Assembly (NCBI GenBank): GCA_047495785.1
Contig: JBLDXI010000004.1
Location: 2,108,001 to 2,172,000 of the forward strand
Length of the DNA: 64,000 nt
Direction of reading: 5' to 3'
Source of the DNA: Lepidodermella squamata
Taxonomy: Eukaryota > Gastrotricha
This document shows positions 39,301-53,700 of this stretch, piece by piece (the first letter of the stretch is position 1; every line of letters starts with the position of its first letter). The notes beneath the pieces are model-generated. The model did not search any database, had not been told where the DNA came from, and worked only from the letters and a program-made list of their open reading frames with translations. The position numbers were made by a program, and so were the translations under genes.

Positions 39301-41906
39301 TATGCGTGATTGGCCTGGGTACAGCACGATTCCGCATAGCTGCGATGCGTACAAGGGTTGAAAACAGCGTTCCCGCCTGTTTTGGCTGGCAGCGAAATAT
39401 CGGTCATCCGAAATGTTAGCGAATCGCCCGCAAACGTGTTTGCCCGTGTTGCCACTATCAAATGAAGCAAGAATATGCGTGATTTGCCTGGGTTCAGCAC
39501 GTTTCCGATTAGCTGCGATGCGTACAAGGGTTGAAAACAGCTTTCCAGCCTGTTTTGGCTGGCAGCGAAATATCGGACATCCGAAATGTGTGCGAATGGC
39601 CCGCAAACGTGTTTGCCCGTGTTGCCACTATCAAATGAAGCAAGAATATGCGTGATTGGCCTGGGTACAGCACGATTCCGCATAGCTGCGATGCGTACAA
39701 GGGTTGAAAACAGCGTTCCCGCCTGTTTTGGCTGGCAGCGAAATATCGGTCATCCGAAATGTGTGCGAATCGCCTGCAAACGTGTTTGCCCGTGTTGCCA
39801 CTATCAAATGAAGCAAGAATATGCGTGATTTGCCTGGGTACAGCACGATTCCGCATAGCTGCGATGCGTACAAGGGTGGAAAACAGCTTTCCAGCCTGTT
39901 TTGGCTGGCAGCGAAATATCGGTCATCCGAAATGTGTGCGAATCGCCTGCAAACGTGTTTGCCCGTGTTGCCACTATCAAATGAAGCAAGAATATGCGTG
40001 ATTTGCCTGGGTACAGCACGATTCCGCATAGCTGCGATGCGTACAAGGGTTGAAAACAGCTTTCCCGCCTGTTTTGGCTGGCAGCGAAATATCGGTCATC
40101 CGAAATGTTAGCGAATCGCCCGCAAACGTGTTTGCCCGTGTTGCCACTATCAAATGAAGCAAGAATATGCGTGATTTGCCTGGGTTCAGCACGTTTCCGA
40201 TTAGCTGCGATGCGTACAAGGGTTGAAAACAGCGTTCCAGCCTGTTTTGGCTGGCAGCGAAATATCGGTCATCCGAAATGTTAGCGAATCGCCTGCAAAC
40301 GGGTTTGCCCGTGTTGCCACTATCAAATGAAGCAAGAATATGCGTGATTGGCCTGGGTACAGCACGATTCCGCATAGCTGCGATGCGTACAAGGGTTGAA
40401 AACAGCTTTCCAGCCTGTTTTGGCTGGCAGCGAAATATCGGTCATCCGAAATGTGTGCGAATCGCCTGCAAACGTGTTTGCCCGTGTTGCCACTATCAAA
40501 TGAAGCAAGAATATGCGTGATTTGCCTGGCTTCAGCACGATTCCGATTAGCTGCGATGCGTACAAGGGTTGAAAACAGCTTTCCAGCCAGTTTTGGCTGG
40601 CAGCGAAATATCGGTCATCCGAAATGTTAGCGAATCGCCCGCAAACGTGTTTGCCCGTGTTGCCACTATCAAATGAAGCAAGAATATGCGTGATTGGCCT
40701 GGGTACAGCACGATTCCGCATAGCTGCGATGCGTACAAGGGTTGAAAACAGCGTTCCCGCCTGTTTTGGCTGGCAGCGAAATATCGGTCATCCGAAATGT
40801 TAGCGAATCGCCCGCAAACGTGTTTGCCCGTGTTGCCACTATCAAATGAAGCAAGAATATGCGTGATTTGCCTGGGTTCAGCACGTATCCGATTAGCTGC
40901 GATGCGTACAAGGGTTGAAAACAGCGTTCCAGCCTGTTTTGGCTGGCAGCGAAATATCGGTCATCCGAAATGTTAGCGAATCGCCTGCAAACGTGTTTGC
41001 CCGTGTTGCCACTATCAAATGAAGCAAGAATATGCGTGATTGGCCTGGGTACAGCACGATTCCGCATAGCTGCGATGCGTACAAGGGTTGAAAACAGCTT
41101 TCCAGCCAGTTTTGGCTGGCAGCGAAATATCGGTCATCCGAAATGTGTGCGAATCGCCTGCAAACGTGTTTGCCCGTGTTGCCACTATCAAATGAAGCAA
41201 GAATATGCGTGATTTGCCTGGGTACAGCACGATTCCGCATAGCTGCGATGCGTACAAGGGTTGAAAACAGCGTTCCCGCCTGTTTTGGCTGGCAGCGAAT
41301 TATCGGTCATCCGAAATGTGTGCGAATCGCTTGCAAACGTGTTTGCCCGTGTTGCCACTATCAAATGAAGCAAGAATATGCGTGATTTGCCTGGGTACAG
41401 CACGATTCCGCATAGCTGCGATGCGTACAAGGGTTGAAAACAGCTTTCCAGCCTGTTTTGGCTGGCAGCGAAATATCGGTCATCCGAAATGTGTGCGAAT
41501 CGCCCGCAAATGTGTTTGCCCGTGTTGCCACTATCAAATGAAGCAAGAATATGCGTGATTTGATTGGGTTCAGCGCGATTCCGATTAGCTGCGATGCGTA
41601 CAAGGGTTGAAAACAGCTTTCCAGCCAGTTTTGGCTGGCAGCGAAATATCGGTCATCCGAAATGTGTGCGAATCGCCTGCAAACGTGTTTGCCCGTGTTG
41701 CCACTATCAAATGAAGCAAGAATATGCGTGATTGGCCTGGGTACAGCACGATTCCGCATAGCTGCGATGCGTACAAGGGTTGAAAACAGCGTTCCCGCCT
41801 GTTTTGGCTGGCAGCGAAATATCGGTCATCCGAAATGTTAGCGAATCGCCCGCAAACGTGTTTGCCCGTGTTGCCACTATCAAATGAAGCAAGAATATGC
41901 GTGATT
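36396..41906 (+). repeat. 5.5-kb satellite block, copy 1
   Basis: This run of about 32 monomers is repeated at 42278-47787. Offsets are 5882 bp before and 5881 bp after a single-base deletion in copy 2 (near 43733). Rare private variants are shared in order, among them GCAAACGATTTTGC, GTGTGGCCAC, GGACATCC, GCGAATTATC, GGGTGGAAAAC and CACGTATCC. The ends are abrupt: before 36396 and after 41906 the variant strings differ. Confidence 0.9.
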
Positions 41907-42277
41907 GGCCTGGGTACAGCACGATTCCGCATAGCTGCGATGCGTACAAGGGTTGAAAACAGCGTTCCCGCCTGTTTTGGCTGGCAGCGAAAAATCGGTC
42001 ATCCGAAATGTTAGCGAATCGCCCGCAAACGTGTTTGCCCGTGTTGCCACTATCAAATGAAGCAAGAATATGCGTGATTTGCCTGGGTTCAGCACGTTTC
42101 CGATTAGCTGCGATGCGTACAAGGGTTGAAAACAGCGTTCCAGCCTGTTTTGGCTGGCAGCGAAATATCGGTCATCCGAAATGTTAGCGAATCGCCTGCA
42201 AACGTGTTTGCCCGTGTTGCCACTATCAAATGAAGCAAGAATATGCGTGATTGGCCTGGGTACAGCACGATTCCGCA

Positions 42278-45200
42278 TAGCTGCGATGCGTACAAGGGTT
42301 GAAAACAGCGTTCCCGCCTGTTTTGGCTGGCAGCGAAATATCGGTCATCCGAAATGTGTGCGAATCGCCTGCAAACGTGTTTGCCCGTGTTGCCACTATC
42401 AAATGAAGCAAGAATATGCGTGATTTGCCTGGGTACAGCACGATTCCGTATAGCTGCGATGCGTACAAGGGTTGAAAACAGCGTTCCCGCCTGTTTTGGC
42501 TGGCAGCGAAATATCGGTCATCCGAAATGTGTGCGAATCGCCTGCAAACGTGTTTGCCCGTGTTGCCACTATCAAATGAAGCAAGAATATGCGTGATTTG
42601 CCTGGGTACAGCACGATTCCGCATAGCTGCGATGCGTACAAGGGTTGAAAACAGCGTTCCCGCCTGTTTTGGCTGGCAGCGAAATATCGGTCATCCGAAA
42701 TGTTAGCGAATCGCCTGCAAACGTGTTTGCCCGTGTTGCCACTATCAAATGAAGCAAGAATATGCGTGGTTTGCCTGGCTTCAGCACGATTCCGATTAGC
42801 TGCGATGCGTACAAGGGTTGAAAACAGCTTTCCAGCCTGTTTTGGCTGGCAGCGAAATATCGGTCATCCGAAATGTGTGCGAATCGCCTGCAAACGTGTT
42901 TGCCCGTGTTGCCACTATCAAATGAAGCAAGAATATGCGTGATTTGCCTGGGTACAGCACGATTCCGCATAGCTGCGATGCGTACAAGGGTTGAAAACAG
43001 CTTTCCAGCCTGTTTTGGCTGGCAGCGAAATATCGGTCATCCGAAATGTTAGCGAATCGCCTGCAAACGTGTTTGCCCGTGTTGCCACTATCAAATGAAG
43101 CAAGAATATGCGTGGTTTGCCTGGCTTCAGCACGATTCCGATTAGCTGCGATGCGTACAAGGGTTGAAAACAGCGTTCCAGCCTGTTTTGGCTGGCAGCG
43201 AAAAATCGGTCATCCGAAATGTGTGCGAATCGCCTGCAAACGTGTTTGCCCGTGTTGCCACTATCAAATGAAGCAAGAATATGCGTGATTTGCCTGGGTA
43301 CAGCACGATTCCGTATAGCTGCGATGCGTACAAGGGTTGAAAACAGCGTTCCCGCCTGTTTTGGCTGGCAGCGAAATATCGGTCATCCGAAATGTGTGCG
43401 AATCGCCTGCAAACGTGTTTGCCCGTGTTGCCACTATCAAATGAAGCAAGAATATGCGTGATTTGCCTGGGTACAGCACGATTCCGCATAGCTGCGATGC
43501 GTACAAGGGTTGAAAACAGCGTTCCCGCCTGTTTTGGCTGGCAGCGAAATATCGGTCATCCGAAATGTTAGCGAATCGCCCGCAAACGTGTTTGCCCGTG
43601 TTGCCACTATCAAATGAAGCAAGAATATGCGTGATTTGCCTGGGTACAGCACGATTCCGCATAGCTGCGATGCGTACAAGGGTTGAAAACAGCGTTCCCG
43701 CCTGTTTTGGCTGGCAGCGAAATATCGGTCATCGAAATGTTAGCGAATCGCCTGCAAACGTGTTTGCCCGTGTGGCCACTATCAAATGAAGCAAGAATAT
43801 GCGTGATTTGCCTGGCTTCAGCACGATTCCGATTAGCTGCGATGCGTACAAGGGTTGAAAACAGCGTTCCAGCCTGTTTTGGCTGGCAGCGAAAAATCGG
43901 TCATCCGAAATGTGTGCGAATCGCCTGCAAACGTGTTTGCCCGTGTTGCCACTATCAAATGAAGCAAGAATATGCGTGATTTGCCTGGGTACAGCACGAT
44001 TCCGCATAGCTGCGATGCGTACAAGGGTTGAAAACAGCTTTCCAGCCTGTTTTGGCTGGCAGCGAAATATCGGTCATCCGAAATGTGTGCGAATCGCCTG
44101 CAAACGTGTTTGCCCGTGTTGCCACTATCAAATGAAGCAAGAATATGCGTGATTTGCCTGGGTACAGCACGATTCCGCATAGCTGCGATGCGTACAAGGG
44201 TTGAAAACAGCTTTCCAGCCTGTTTTGGCTGGCAGCGAAATATCGGTCATCCGAAATGTTAGCGAATCGCCTGCAAACGTGTTTGCCCGTGTTGCCACTA
44301 TCAAATGAAGCAAGAATATGCGTGGTTTGCCTGGCTTCAGCACGATTCCGATTAGCTGCGATGCGTACAAGGGTTGAAAACAGCGTTCCAGCCTGTTTTG
44401 GCTGGCAGCGAAAAATCGGTCATCCGAAATGTGTGCGAATCGCCTGCAAACGTGTTTGCCCGTGTTGCCACTATCAAATGAAGCAAGAATATGCGTGATT
44501 TGCCTGGGTACAGCACGATTCCGCATAGCTGCGATGCGTACAAGGGTTGAAAACAGCGTTCCCGCCTGTTTTGGCTGGCAGCGAAATATCGGTCATCCGA
44601 AATGTGTGCGAATCGCTTGCAAACGTGTTTGCCCGTGTTGCCACTATCAAATGAAGCAAGAATATGCGTGATTTGCCTGGGTACAGCACGATTCCGCATA
44701 GCTGCGATGCGTACAAGGGTTGAAAACAGCGTTCCCGCCTGTTTTGGCTGGCAGCGAAATATCGGTCATCCGAAATGTTAGCGAATCGCCCGCAAACGAT
44801 TTTGCCCGTGTTGCCACTATCAAATGAAGCAAGAATATGCGTGATTTGATTGGGTTCAGCACGATTCCGCATAGCTGCGATGCGTACAAGGGTTGAAAAC
44901 AGCTTTCCAGCCTGTTTTGGCTGGCAGCGAAATATCGGTCATTCGAAATGTGTGCGAATCGCCTGCAAACGATTTTGCCCGTGTTGCCACTATCAAATGA
45001 AGCAAGAATATGCGTGATTTGATTGGGTTCAGCGCGATTCCGATTAGCTGCGATGCGTACAAGGGTTGAAAACAGCTTTCCAGCCAGTTTTGGCTGGCAG
45101 CGAAATATCGGTCATCCGAAATGTTAGCGAATCGCCCGCAAACGTGTTTGCCCGTGTTGCCACTATCAAATGAAGCAAGAATATGCGTGATTGGCCTGGG

Positions 45201-47787
45201 TACAGCACGATTCCGCATAGCTGCGATGCGTACAAGGGTTGAAAACAGCGTTCCCGCCTGTTTTGGCTGGCAGCGAAATATCGGTCATCCGAAATGTTAG
45301 CGAATCGCCCGCAAACGTGTTTGCCCGTGTTGCCACTATCAAATGAAGCAAGAATATGCGTGATTTGCCTGGGTTCAGCACGTTTCCGATTAGCTGCGAT
45401 GCGTACAAGGGTTGAAAACAGCTTTCCAGCCTGTTTTGGCTGGCAGCGAAATATCGGACATCCGAAATGTGTGCGAATGGCCCGCAAACGTGTTTGCCCG
45501 TGTTGCCACTATCAAATGAAGCAAGAATATGCGTGATTGGCCTGGGTACAGCACGATTCCGCATAGCTGCGATGCGTACAAGGGTTGAAAACAGCGTTCC
45601 CGCCTGTTTTGGCTGGCAGCGAAATATCGGTCATCCGAAATGTGTGCGAATCGCCTGCAAACGTGTTTGCCCGTGTTGCCACTATCAAATGAAGCAAGAA
45701 TATGCGTGATTTGCCTGGGTACAGCACGATTCCGCATAGCTGCGATGCGTACAAGGGTGGAAAACAGCTTTCCAGCCTGTTTTGGCTGGCAGCGAAATAT
45801 CGGTCATCCGAAATGTGTGCGAATCGCCTGCAAACGTGTTTGCCCGTGTTGCCACTATCAAATGAAGCAAGAATATGCGTGATTTGCCTGGGTACAGCAC
45901 GATTCCGCATAGCTGCGATGCGTACAAGGGTTGAAAACAGCTTTCCCGCCTGTTTTGGCTGGCAGCGAAATATCGGTCATCCGAAATGTTAGCGAATCGC
46001 CCGCAAACGTGTTTGCCCGTGTTGCCACTATCAAATGAAGCAAGAATATGCGTGATTTGCCTGGGTTCAGCACGTTTCCGATTAGCTGCGATGCGTACAA
46101 GGGTTGAAAACAGCGTTCCAGCCTGTTTTGGCTGGCAGCGAAATATCGGTCATCCGAAATGTTAGCGAATCGCCTGCAAACGGGTTTGCCCGTGTTGCCA
46201 CTATCAAATGAAGCAAGAATATGCGTGATTGGCCTGGGTACAGCACGATTCCGCATAGCTGCGATGCGTACAAGGGTTGAAAACAGCTTTCCAGCCTGTT
46301 TTGGCTGGCAGCGAAATATCGGTCATCCGAAATGTGTGCGAATCGCCTGCAAACGTGTTTGCCCGTGTTGCCACTATCAAATGAAGCAAGAATATGCGTG
46401 ATTTGCCTGGCTTCAGCACGATTCCGATTAGCTGCGATGCGTACAAGGGTTGAAAACAGCTTTCCAGCCAGTTTTGGCTGGCAGCGAAATATCGGTCATC
46501 CGAAATGTTAGCGAATCGCCCGCAAACGTGTTTGCCCGTGTTGCCACTATCAAATGAAGCAAGAATATGCGTGATTGGCCTGGGTACAGCACGATTCCGC
46601 ATAGCTGCGATGCGTACAAGGGTTGAAAACAGCGTTCCCGCCTGTTTTGGCTGGCAGCGAAATATCGGTCATCCGAAATGTTAGCGAATCGCCCGCAAAC
46701 GTGTTTGCCCGTGTTGCCACTATCAAATGAAGCAAGAATATGCGTGATTTGCCTGGGTTCAGCACGTATCCGATTAGCTGCGATGCGTACAAGGGTTGAA
46801 AACAGCGTTCCAGCCTGTTTTGGCTGGCAGCGAAATATCGGTCATCCGAAATGTTAGCGAATCGCCTGCAAACGTGTTTGCCCGTGTTGCCACTATCAAA
46901 TGAAGCAAGAATATGCGTGATTGGCCTGGGTACAGCACGATTCCGCATAGCTGCGATGCGTACAAGGGTTGAAAACAGCTTTCCAGCCAGTTTTGGCTGG
47001 CAGCGAAATATCGGTCATCCGAAATGTGTGCGAATCGCCTGCAAACGTGTTTGCCCGTGTTGCCACTATCAAATGAAGCAAGAATATGCGTGATTTGCCT
47101 GGGTACAGCACGATTCCGCATAGCTGCGATGCGTACAAGGGTTGAAAACAGCGTTCCCGCCTGTTTTGGCTGGCAGCGAATTATCGGTCATCCGAAATGT
47201 GTGCGAATCGCTTGCAAACGTGTTTGCCCGTGTTGCCACTATCAAATGAAGCAAGAATATGCGTGATTTGCCTGGGTACAGCACGATTCCGCATAGCTGC
47301 GATGCGTACAAGGGTTGAAAACAGCTTTCCAGCCTGTTTTGGCTGGCAGCGAAATATCGGTCATCCGAAATGTGTGCGAATCGCCCGCAAATGTGTTTGC
47401 CCGTGTTGCCACTATCAAATGAAGCAAGAATATGCGTGATTTGATTGGGTTCAGCGCGATTCCGATTAGCTGCGATGCGTACAAGGGTTGAAAACAGCTT
47501 TCCAGCCAGTTTTGGCTGGCAGCGAAATATCGGTCATCCGAAATGTGTGCGAATCGCCTGCAAACGTGTTTGCCCGTGTTGCCACTATCAAATGAAGCAA
47601 GAATATGCGTGATTGGCCTGGGTACAGCACGATTCCGCATAGCTGCGATGCGTACAAGGGTTGAAAACAGCGTTCCCGCCTGTTTTGGCTGGCAGCGAAA
47701 TATCGGTCATCCGAAATGTTAGCGAATCGCCCGCAAACGTGTTTGCCCGTGTTGCCACTATCAAATGAAGCAAGAATATGCGTGATT
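42278..47787 (+). repeat. 5.5-kb satellite block, copy 2
   Basis: Copy of 36396-41906 with one base missing (GGTCATCGAAATG instead of GGTCATCCGAAATG). About 370 bp of array with a different variant string separates the two copies, so this is not a perfect head-to-tail duplication. Confidence 0.9.
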
Positions 47788-50700
47788 TGCCTGGGTACAG
47801 CACGATTCCGCATAGCTGCGATGCGTACAAGGGTTGAAAACAGCTTTCCAGCCTGTTTTGGCTGGCAGCGAAATATCGGTCATCCGAAATGTTAGCGAAT
47901 CGCCTGCAAACGTGTTTGCCCGTGTTGCCACTATCAAATGAAGCAAGAATATGCGTGATTGGCCTGGGTACAGCACGATTCCGCATAGCTGCGATGCGTA
48001 CAAGGGTTGAAAACAGCTTTCCAGCCTGTTTTGGCTGGCAGCGAAATATCGGACATCCGAAATGTGTGCGAATGGCCCGCAAACGTGTTTGCCCGTGTTG
48101 CCACTATCAAATGAAGCAAGAATATGCGTGATTTGCCTGGGTTCAGCACGATTCCGCATAGCTGCGATGCGTACAAGGGTTGAAAACAGCTTTCCAGCCA
48201 GTTTTGGCTGGCAGCGAAATATCGGTCATCCGAAATGTTAGCGAATCGCCCGCAAACGTGTTTGCCCGTGTTGCCACTATCAAATGAAGCAAGAATATGC
48301 GTGATTTGATTGGGTTCAGCGCGATTCCGATTAGCTGCGATGCGTACAAGGGTTGAAAACAGCTTTCCAGCCTGTTTTGGCTGGCAGCGAAATATCGGTC
48401 ATCCGAAATGTGTGCGAATCGCCTGCAAACGTGTTTGCCCGTGTTGCCACTATCAAATGAAGCAAGAATATGCGTGATTTGCCTGGGTACAGCACGATTC
48501 CGCATAGCTGCGATGCGTACAAGGGTTGAAAACAGCTTTCCAGCCAGTTTTGGCTGGCAGCGAAATATCGGTCATCCGAAATGTTAGCGAATCGCCTGCA
48601 AAAGTGTTTGCCCGTGTTGCCACTATCAAATGAAGCAAGAATATGCGTGATTTGCCTGGGTACAGCACGATTCCGCATAGCTGCGATGCGTACAAGGGTT
48701 GAAAACAGCTTTCCAGCCTGTTTTGGCTGGCAGCGAAATATCGGTCATCCGAAATGTTAGCGAATCGCCTGCAAACGTGTTTGCCCGTGTTGCCACTATC
48801 AAATGAAGCAAGAATATGCGTGATTTGCCTGGGTACAGCACGATTCCGCATAGCTGCGATGCGTACAAGGGTTGAAAACAGCTTTCCAGCCTGTTTTGGC
48901 TGGCAGCGAAATATCGGTCATCCGAAATGTTAGCGAATCGCCCGCAAACGTGTTTGCCCGTGTTGCCACTATCAAATGAAGCAAGAATATGCGTGATTGG
49001 CCTGGGTACAGCACGATTCCGCATAGCTGCGATGCGTACAAGGGTTGAAAACAGCTTTCCAGCTTGTTTTGGCTGGCAGCGAAATATCGGTCATCCGAAA
49101 TGTTAGCGAATCGCCTGCAAACGTGTTTGCCCGTGTTGCCACATTCAAATGAAGCGAGAATATGCGTGATTTGCCTGGGTACAGCACGATTCCGCATAGC
49201 TGCGATGCGTACAAGGGTTGAAAACAGCGTTCCAGCCTGTTTTGGCTGGCAGCGAAATATCGGTCATCCGAAATGTTAGCGAATCGCCTGCAAACGTGTT
49301 TGCCCGTGTTGCCACTATCAAATGAAGCAAGAATATGCGTGATTTGCCTGGGTACAGCACGATTCCGATTAGCTGCGATGCGTACAAGGGTTGAAAACAG
49401 CGTTCCAGCCTGTTTTGGCTGGCAGCGAAATATCGGTCATCCGAAATGTGTGCGAATCGCCTGCAAACGTGTTTGCCCGTGTTGCCACTATCAAATGAAG
49501 CAAGAATATGCGTGATTTGCCTGGGTACAGCACGATTCCGCATAGCTGCGATGCGTACAAGGGTTGAAAACAGCTTTCCAGCCTGTTTTGGCTGGCAGCG
49601 AAATATCGGTCATCCGAAATGTTAGCGAATCGCCTGCAAACGTGTTTGCCCGTGTTGCCACTATCAAATGAAGCAAGAATATGCGTGATTTGCCTGGGTA
49701 CAGCACGATTCCGCATAGCTGCGATGCGTACAAGGGTTGAAAACAGCTTTCCAGCCTGTTTTGGCTGGCAGCGAAATATCGGTCATCCGAAATGTGTGCG
49801 AATCGCCTGCAAACGTGTTTGCCCGTGTTGCCACTATCAAATGAAGCAAGAATATGCGTGATTTGCCTGGGTACAGCACGATTCCGCATAGCTGCGATGC
49901 GTACAAGGGTTGAAAACAGCTTTCCAGCCTGTTTTGGCTGGCAGCGAAATATCGGTCATCCGAAAAGTTAGCGAATCGCCTGCAAACGTGTTTGCCCGTG
50001 TTGCCACATTCAAATGAAGCGAGAATATGCGTGATTTGCCTGGGTACAGCACGATTCCGCATAGCTGCGATGCGTACAAGGGTTGAAAACAGCTTTCCAG
50101 CCTGTTTTGGCTGGCAGCGAAATATCGGTCATCCGAAATGTGTGCGAATCGCCTGCAAACGTGTTTGCCCTTGTTGCCACTATCAAATGAAGCAAGAATA
50201 TGCGTGATTTGCCTGGGTACAGCACGATTCCGCATAGCTGCGATGCGTACAAGGGTTGAAAACAGCTTTCCAGCCTGTTTTGGCTGGCAGCGAAATATCG
50301 GTCATCCGAAATGTTAGCGAATCGCCTGCAAACGTGTTTGCCCGTGTTGCCACTATCAAATGAAGCAAGAATATGCGTGATTTGCCTGGGTACAGCACGA
50401 TTCCGCATAGCTGCGATGCGTACAAGGGTTGAAAACAGCTTTCCAGCCTGTTTTGGCTGGCAGCGAAATATCGGTCATCCGAAATGTTAGCGAATCGCCT
50501 GCAAACGTGTTTGCCCGTGTTGCCACTATCAAATGAAGCAAGAATATGCGTGGTTTGCCTCGCTTCAGCACGATTCCGATTAGCTGCGATGCGTACAAGG
50601 GTTGAAAACAGCGTTCCAGCCTGTTTTGGCTGGCAGCGAAAAATCGGTCATCCGAAATGTGTGCGAATCGCCTGCAAACGTGTTTGCCCGTGTTGCCACT

Positions 50701-53700
50701 ATCAAATGAAGCAAGAATATGCGTGATTTGCCTGGGTACAGCACGATTCCGCATAGCTGCGATGCGTACAAGGGTTGAAAACAGCGTTCCAGCCTGTTTT
50801 GGCTGGCAGCGAAATATCGGTCATCCGAAATGTGTGCGAATCGCCCGCAAACGTGTTTGCCCGTGTTGCCACTATCAAATGAAGCAAGAATATGCGTGAT
50901 TTGCCTGGGTACAGCACGATTCCGCATAGCTGCGATGCGTACAAGGGTTGAAAACAGCTTTCCAGCCTGTTTTGGCTGGCAGCGAAATATCGGTCATCCG
51001 AAATGTTAGCGAATCGCCTGCAAACGTGTTTGCCCGTGTTGCCACTATCAAATGAAGCAAGAATATGCGTGATTTGCCTGGGTACAGCACGATTCCGCAT
51101 AGCTGCGATGCGTACAAGGGTTGAAAACAGCTTTCCAGCCTGTTTTGGCTGGCAGCGATATATCGGTCATCCGAAATGTGTGCGAATCGCCTGCAAACGT
51201 GTTTGCCCGTGTTGCCACTATCAAATGAAGCAAGAATATGCGTGATTTGCCTGGGTACAGCACGATTCCGCATAGCTGCGATGCGTACAAGGGTTGAAAA
51301 CAGCTTTCCAGCCTGTTTTGGCTGGCAGCGAAATATCGGTCATCCGAAATGTTAGCGAATCGCCTGCAAACGTGTTTGCCCGTGTTGCCACTATCAAATG
51401 AAGCAAGAATATGCGTGATTTGCCTGGGTACAGCACGATTCCGCATAGCTGCGATGCGTACAAGGGTTGAAAACAGCTTTCCAGCCTGTTTTGGCTGGCA
51501 GCGAAATATCGGTCATCCGAAATGTGTGCGAATCGCCTGCAAACGTGTTTGCCCGTGTTGCCACTATCAAATGAAGCAAGAATATGCGTGATTTTCCTGG
51601 GTACAGCACGATTCCGCATAGCTGCGATGCGTACAAGGGTTGAAAACAGCTTTCCAGCCTGTTTTGGCTGGCAGCGAAATATCGGTCATCCGAAATGTTA
51701 GCGAATCGCCTGCAAACGTGTTTGCCCGTGTTGCCACTATCAAATGAAGCAAGAATATGCGTGATTTGATTGGGTTCAGCGCGATTCCGATTAGCTGCGA
51801 TGCGTACAAGGGTTGAAAACAGCTTTCCAGCCAGTTTTGGCTGGCAGCGAAATATCGGTCATCCGAAAAGTTAGCGAATCGCCTGCAAACGTGTTTGCCC
51901 GTGTTGCCACTATCAAATGAAGCAAGAATATGCGTGATTTGCCTGGGTACAGCACGATTCCGCATAGCTGCGATGCGTACAAGGGTTGAAAACAGCTTTC
52001 CAGCCTGTTTTGGCTGGCAGCGAAATATCGGTCATCCGAAATGTGTGCGAATCGCCTGCAAACGTGTTTGCCCGTGTTGCCACTATCAAATGAAGCAAGA
52101 ATATGCGTGATTGGCCTGGGTACAGCACGATTCCGCATAGCTGCGATGCGTACAAGGGTTGAAAACAGCTTTCCAGCCTGTTTTGGCTGGCAGCGAAATA
52201 TCGGTCATCCGAAATGTTAGCGAATCGCCTGCAAACGTGTTTGCCCGTGTTGCCACTATCAAATGAAGCAAGAATATGCGTGATTTGCCTGGGTACAGCA
52301 CGATTCCGCATAGCTGCGATGCGTACAAGGGTTGAAAACAGCTTTCCAGCCTGTTTTGGCTGGCAGCGAAATATCGGTCATCCGAAATGTGTGCGAATCG
52401 CCCGCAAACGTGTTTGCCCGTGTTGCCACTATCAAATGAAGCAAGAATATGCGTGATTTGCCTGGGTACAGCACGATTCCGCATAGCTGCGATGCGTACA
52501 AGGGTTGAAAACAGCGTTCCAGCCTGTTTTGGCTGGCAGCGAAATATCGGTCATGTTAGCGAATCGCCTGCAAACGTGTTTGCCCGTGTTGCCACTATCA
52601 AATGAAGCAAGAATATGCGTGATTTGCCTGGGTACAGCACGATTCCGCATAGCTGCGATGCGTACAAGGGTTGAAAACAGCTTTCCAGCCTGTTTTGGCT
52701 GGCAGCGAAATATCGGTCATCCGAAATGTGTGCGAATCGCCCGCAAACGTGTTTGCCCGTGTTGCCACTATCAAATGAAGCAAGAATATGCGTGATTTGA
52801 TTGGGTTCAGCGCGATTCCGATTAGCTGCGATGCGTACAAGGGTTGAAAACAGCTTTCCAGCCAGTTTTGGCTGGCAGCGAAATATCGGTCATCCGAAAA
52901 GTTAGCGAATCGCCTGCAAACGTGTTTGCCCGTGTTGCCACTATCAAATGAAGCAAGAATATGCGTGATTTGCCTGGGTACAGCACGATTCCGCATAGCT
53001 GCGATGCGTACAAGGGTTGAAAACAGCGTTCCCGCCTGTTTTGGCTGGCAGCGAAATATCGGTCATCCGAAATGTTAGCGAATCGCCTGCAAACGTGTTT
53101 GCCCGTGTTGCCACTATCAAATGAAGCAAGAATATGCGTGATTTGCCTGGGTACAGCACGATTCCGCATAGCTGCGATGCGTACAAGGGTTGAAAACAGC
53201 TTTCCAGCCTGTTTTGGCTGGCAGCGAAATATCGGTCATCCGAAATGTTAGCGAATCGCCTGCAAACGTGTTTGCCCGTGTTGCCACTATCAAATGAAGC
53301 AAGAATATGCGTGATTTGCCTGGGTACAGCACGATTCCGCATAGCTGCGATGCGTACAAGGGTTGAAAACAGCTTTCCAGCCTGTTTTGGCTGGCAGCGA
53401 AATATCGGTCATCCGAAATGTTAGCGAATCGCCTGCAAACGTGTTTGCCCGTGTTGCCACTATCAAATGAAGCAAGAATATGCGTGATTTGCCTGGGTAC
53501 AGCACGATTCCGATTAGCTGCGATGCGTACAAGGGTTGAAAACAGCGTTCCCGCCTGTTTTGGCTGGCAGCGAAATATCGGTCATCCGAAATGTGTGCGA
53601 ATCGCCTGCAAACGTGTTTGCCCGTGTTGCCACTATCAAATGAAGCAAGAATATGCGTGATTTGATTGGGTTCAGCGCGATTCCGATTAGCTGCGATGCG

